Source: Clostridiaceae bacterium (GTDB lineage: Bacteria; Bacillota; Clostridia; Lachnospirales; Lachnospiraceae). Taken from it: a stretch of 40,168 nucleotides of DNA. A program made the translations under genes and the position numbers. Of this stretch, positions 39,751 to 40,168 are shown one piece after another. The stretch is from contig QXXC01000036.1 of the NCBI GenBank assembly GCA_009911305.1, positions 1-40,168 on the forward strand, given 5' to 3'. Within the stretch, counting starts at the first letter, position 1. The number at the start of each line of letters is the position of its first letter. The notes beneath the pieces were generated by a model. The model made no database searches, had not been told where the DNA came from, and was given only the letters and a program-made list of their open reading frames with translations.

Positions 39751-40168
39751 GCGGGTTCAGGGGAATGAATGGTTTGTGGGCGCGGCGCGGCAGGTGGGGG
39801 GAGCCGTAACTATTGATTGTTCGCGTGAAAGGGCCGCCGGCAGGAGTTTTTATATCCAACAGAACCCCGCTCCCGCTCGGAGAAAAGCGCAGCGGACACT
39901 CAGCCCGAAAAGACCTCGCTAAGCGCCGGCGGTTTTCTACGGGTTCCTTATGGATATAAAAACTCCTGCCGGCTACGTTACTGGTAAGCCATGAGTCCTG
40001 TATGCTGTCGTTTGCAGCGAACGATTCAGAAGGCAGAAGGATGTTAGGGATGACTGGCACCATCTTGCTTTATATTATATGCCAATCATAAGAGGCCCAC
40101 GGTAAACGCATGATTTGATATCTTTGCATCAGGGAGAAAATCTGCTATATTGTATTTAATGACTGACA
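39751..40168. other. Right-end intergenic region with a palindromic element and no supported gene
   Basis: No credible coding region. It holds the 23-bp perfect inverted repeat described separately, a smaller ATAGTTA/TAACTAT pair (39732-39738 with 39807-39813), and an AT-richer stretch after 40060. No cobalamin riboswitch consensus was found on either strand by eye. Confidence 0.5.
39836..39973. repeat. 138-bp palindrome with 23-bp perfect inverted repeat ends
   Basis: The 23 bases at 39836-39858 (GCCGGCAGGAG...) are the exact reverse complement of 39951-39973. Inner parts keep partial pairing, for example AGAACCCC with GGGTTCC and AGAAAAGCGC with GGTTTTCT. The 92-bp centre has no start-bearing frame of interest. 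It could be a non-autonomous repeat element or a very stable RNA hairpin. It is not the same sequence as the 164-bp element at 30638. Confidence 0.65.

Noticed and set aside
39647..40063. 138-codon minus-strand frame at the right end
   Set aside because: It overlaps the MATE start and its promoter and runs straight through the 23-bp palindrome; it is more likely read from a repeat than a gene.
39690..40168. Cobalamin riboswitch upstream of the MATE-cob operon
   Set aside because: No GCCACTG-type B12 box or conserved core could be found on the minus strand; the structure seen is a simple long palindrome.

Overview
The window looks like a chromosomal segment of a GC-rich, low-motility anaerobic Firmicute of the Lachnospiraceae (Enterocloster/Lachnoclostridium-like). 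The reasons are sigma-A promoters and AGGAGG-type ribosome binding sites before almost every gene, a tyrosyl T-box, a CobA-HemD fusion, an anaerobic-route cobalamin set (CbiC, CbiP, CbiB), a fragment of an Rpn-type nuclease and a Cys/Gly-rich small protein of a kind I associate with Clostridia. The species is inferred, not proven. I saw no tRNA, rRNA, CRISPR array or complete insertion sequence.

Layout. (1) 1-640: C-terminal end of an Rpn-family nuclease, then a gene-free stretch with inverted repeats. (2) 641-4553, minus strand: a polyol/sugar module with a GPH-type symporter, a zinc sorbitol/xylitol-type dehydrogenase and a ROK repressor, with a strong promoter and a candidate operator before the dehydrogenase. 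(3) 4630-15416, minus: one large peptide-use unit. A lipoprotein binding protein, two permeases and two ATPases (Opp/Dpp type) are followed by an M29-like aminopeptidase, an M20 peptidase, a second M29-like paralogue and a PucR-type regulator. Intercistronic hairpins probably tune the expression of the parts. (4) 15603-16369, plus: a solitary, divergent cis-prenyltransferase. (5) 16364-17983, minus: tyrS behind a complete Tyr T-box. (6) 18018-18326: a gene remnant. (7) 18360-25250, plus: pth, mfd, a FapA/DUF342 protein and a PHP phosphoesterase.

(8) 25325-28330, minus: cobA-hemD fusion, hemC and a Met8/SirC-type dehydrogenase, which convert porphobilinogen to sirohydrochlorin/siroheme. (9) 28470-30596: a 78-residue conserved small protein, an AI-2E-family transporter on the opposite strand, and the Cys/Gly-rich protein. 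(10) 30638-30801: a 164-bp palindromic element with 19-bp perfect terminal inverted repeats. (11) 30806-39750, minus: a long cobalamin operon (MATE transporter, cobT, cobU, cobS, a second short cobU-like gene, cbiB, cobD, cbiP, cbiC), apparently started from a MerR-type promoter with a 19-bp spacer. (12) The right end holds another long palindrome (39836-39973) and no convincing gene.

How the genes work together. Regions 8 and 11 together cover the start (uroporphyrinogen III to precorrin-2/sirohydrochlorin) and the end (corrin ring amidation, aminopropanol attachment, nucleotide loop assembly) of anaerobic B12 synthesis. Most middle ring-contraction genes (cbiD, E, F, G, H, J, K/X, T, A) must lie elsewhere. 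Region 3 imports oligopeptides and probably degrades them in the cytoplasm under a locally encoded regulator. The observations most worth a second look are the Cys/Gly-rich membrane protein, the palindromic element next to it, the divergent prenyltransferase, the MATE gene and MerR-like promoter heading the cobalamin operon, and the M29-M20-M29 peptidase triplet.
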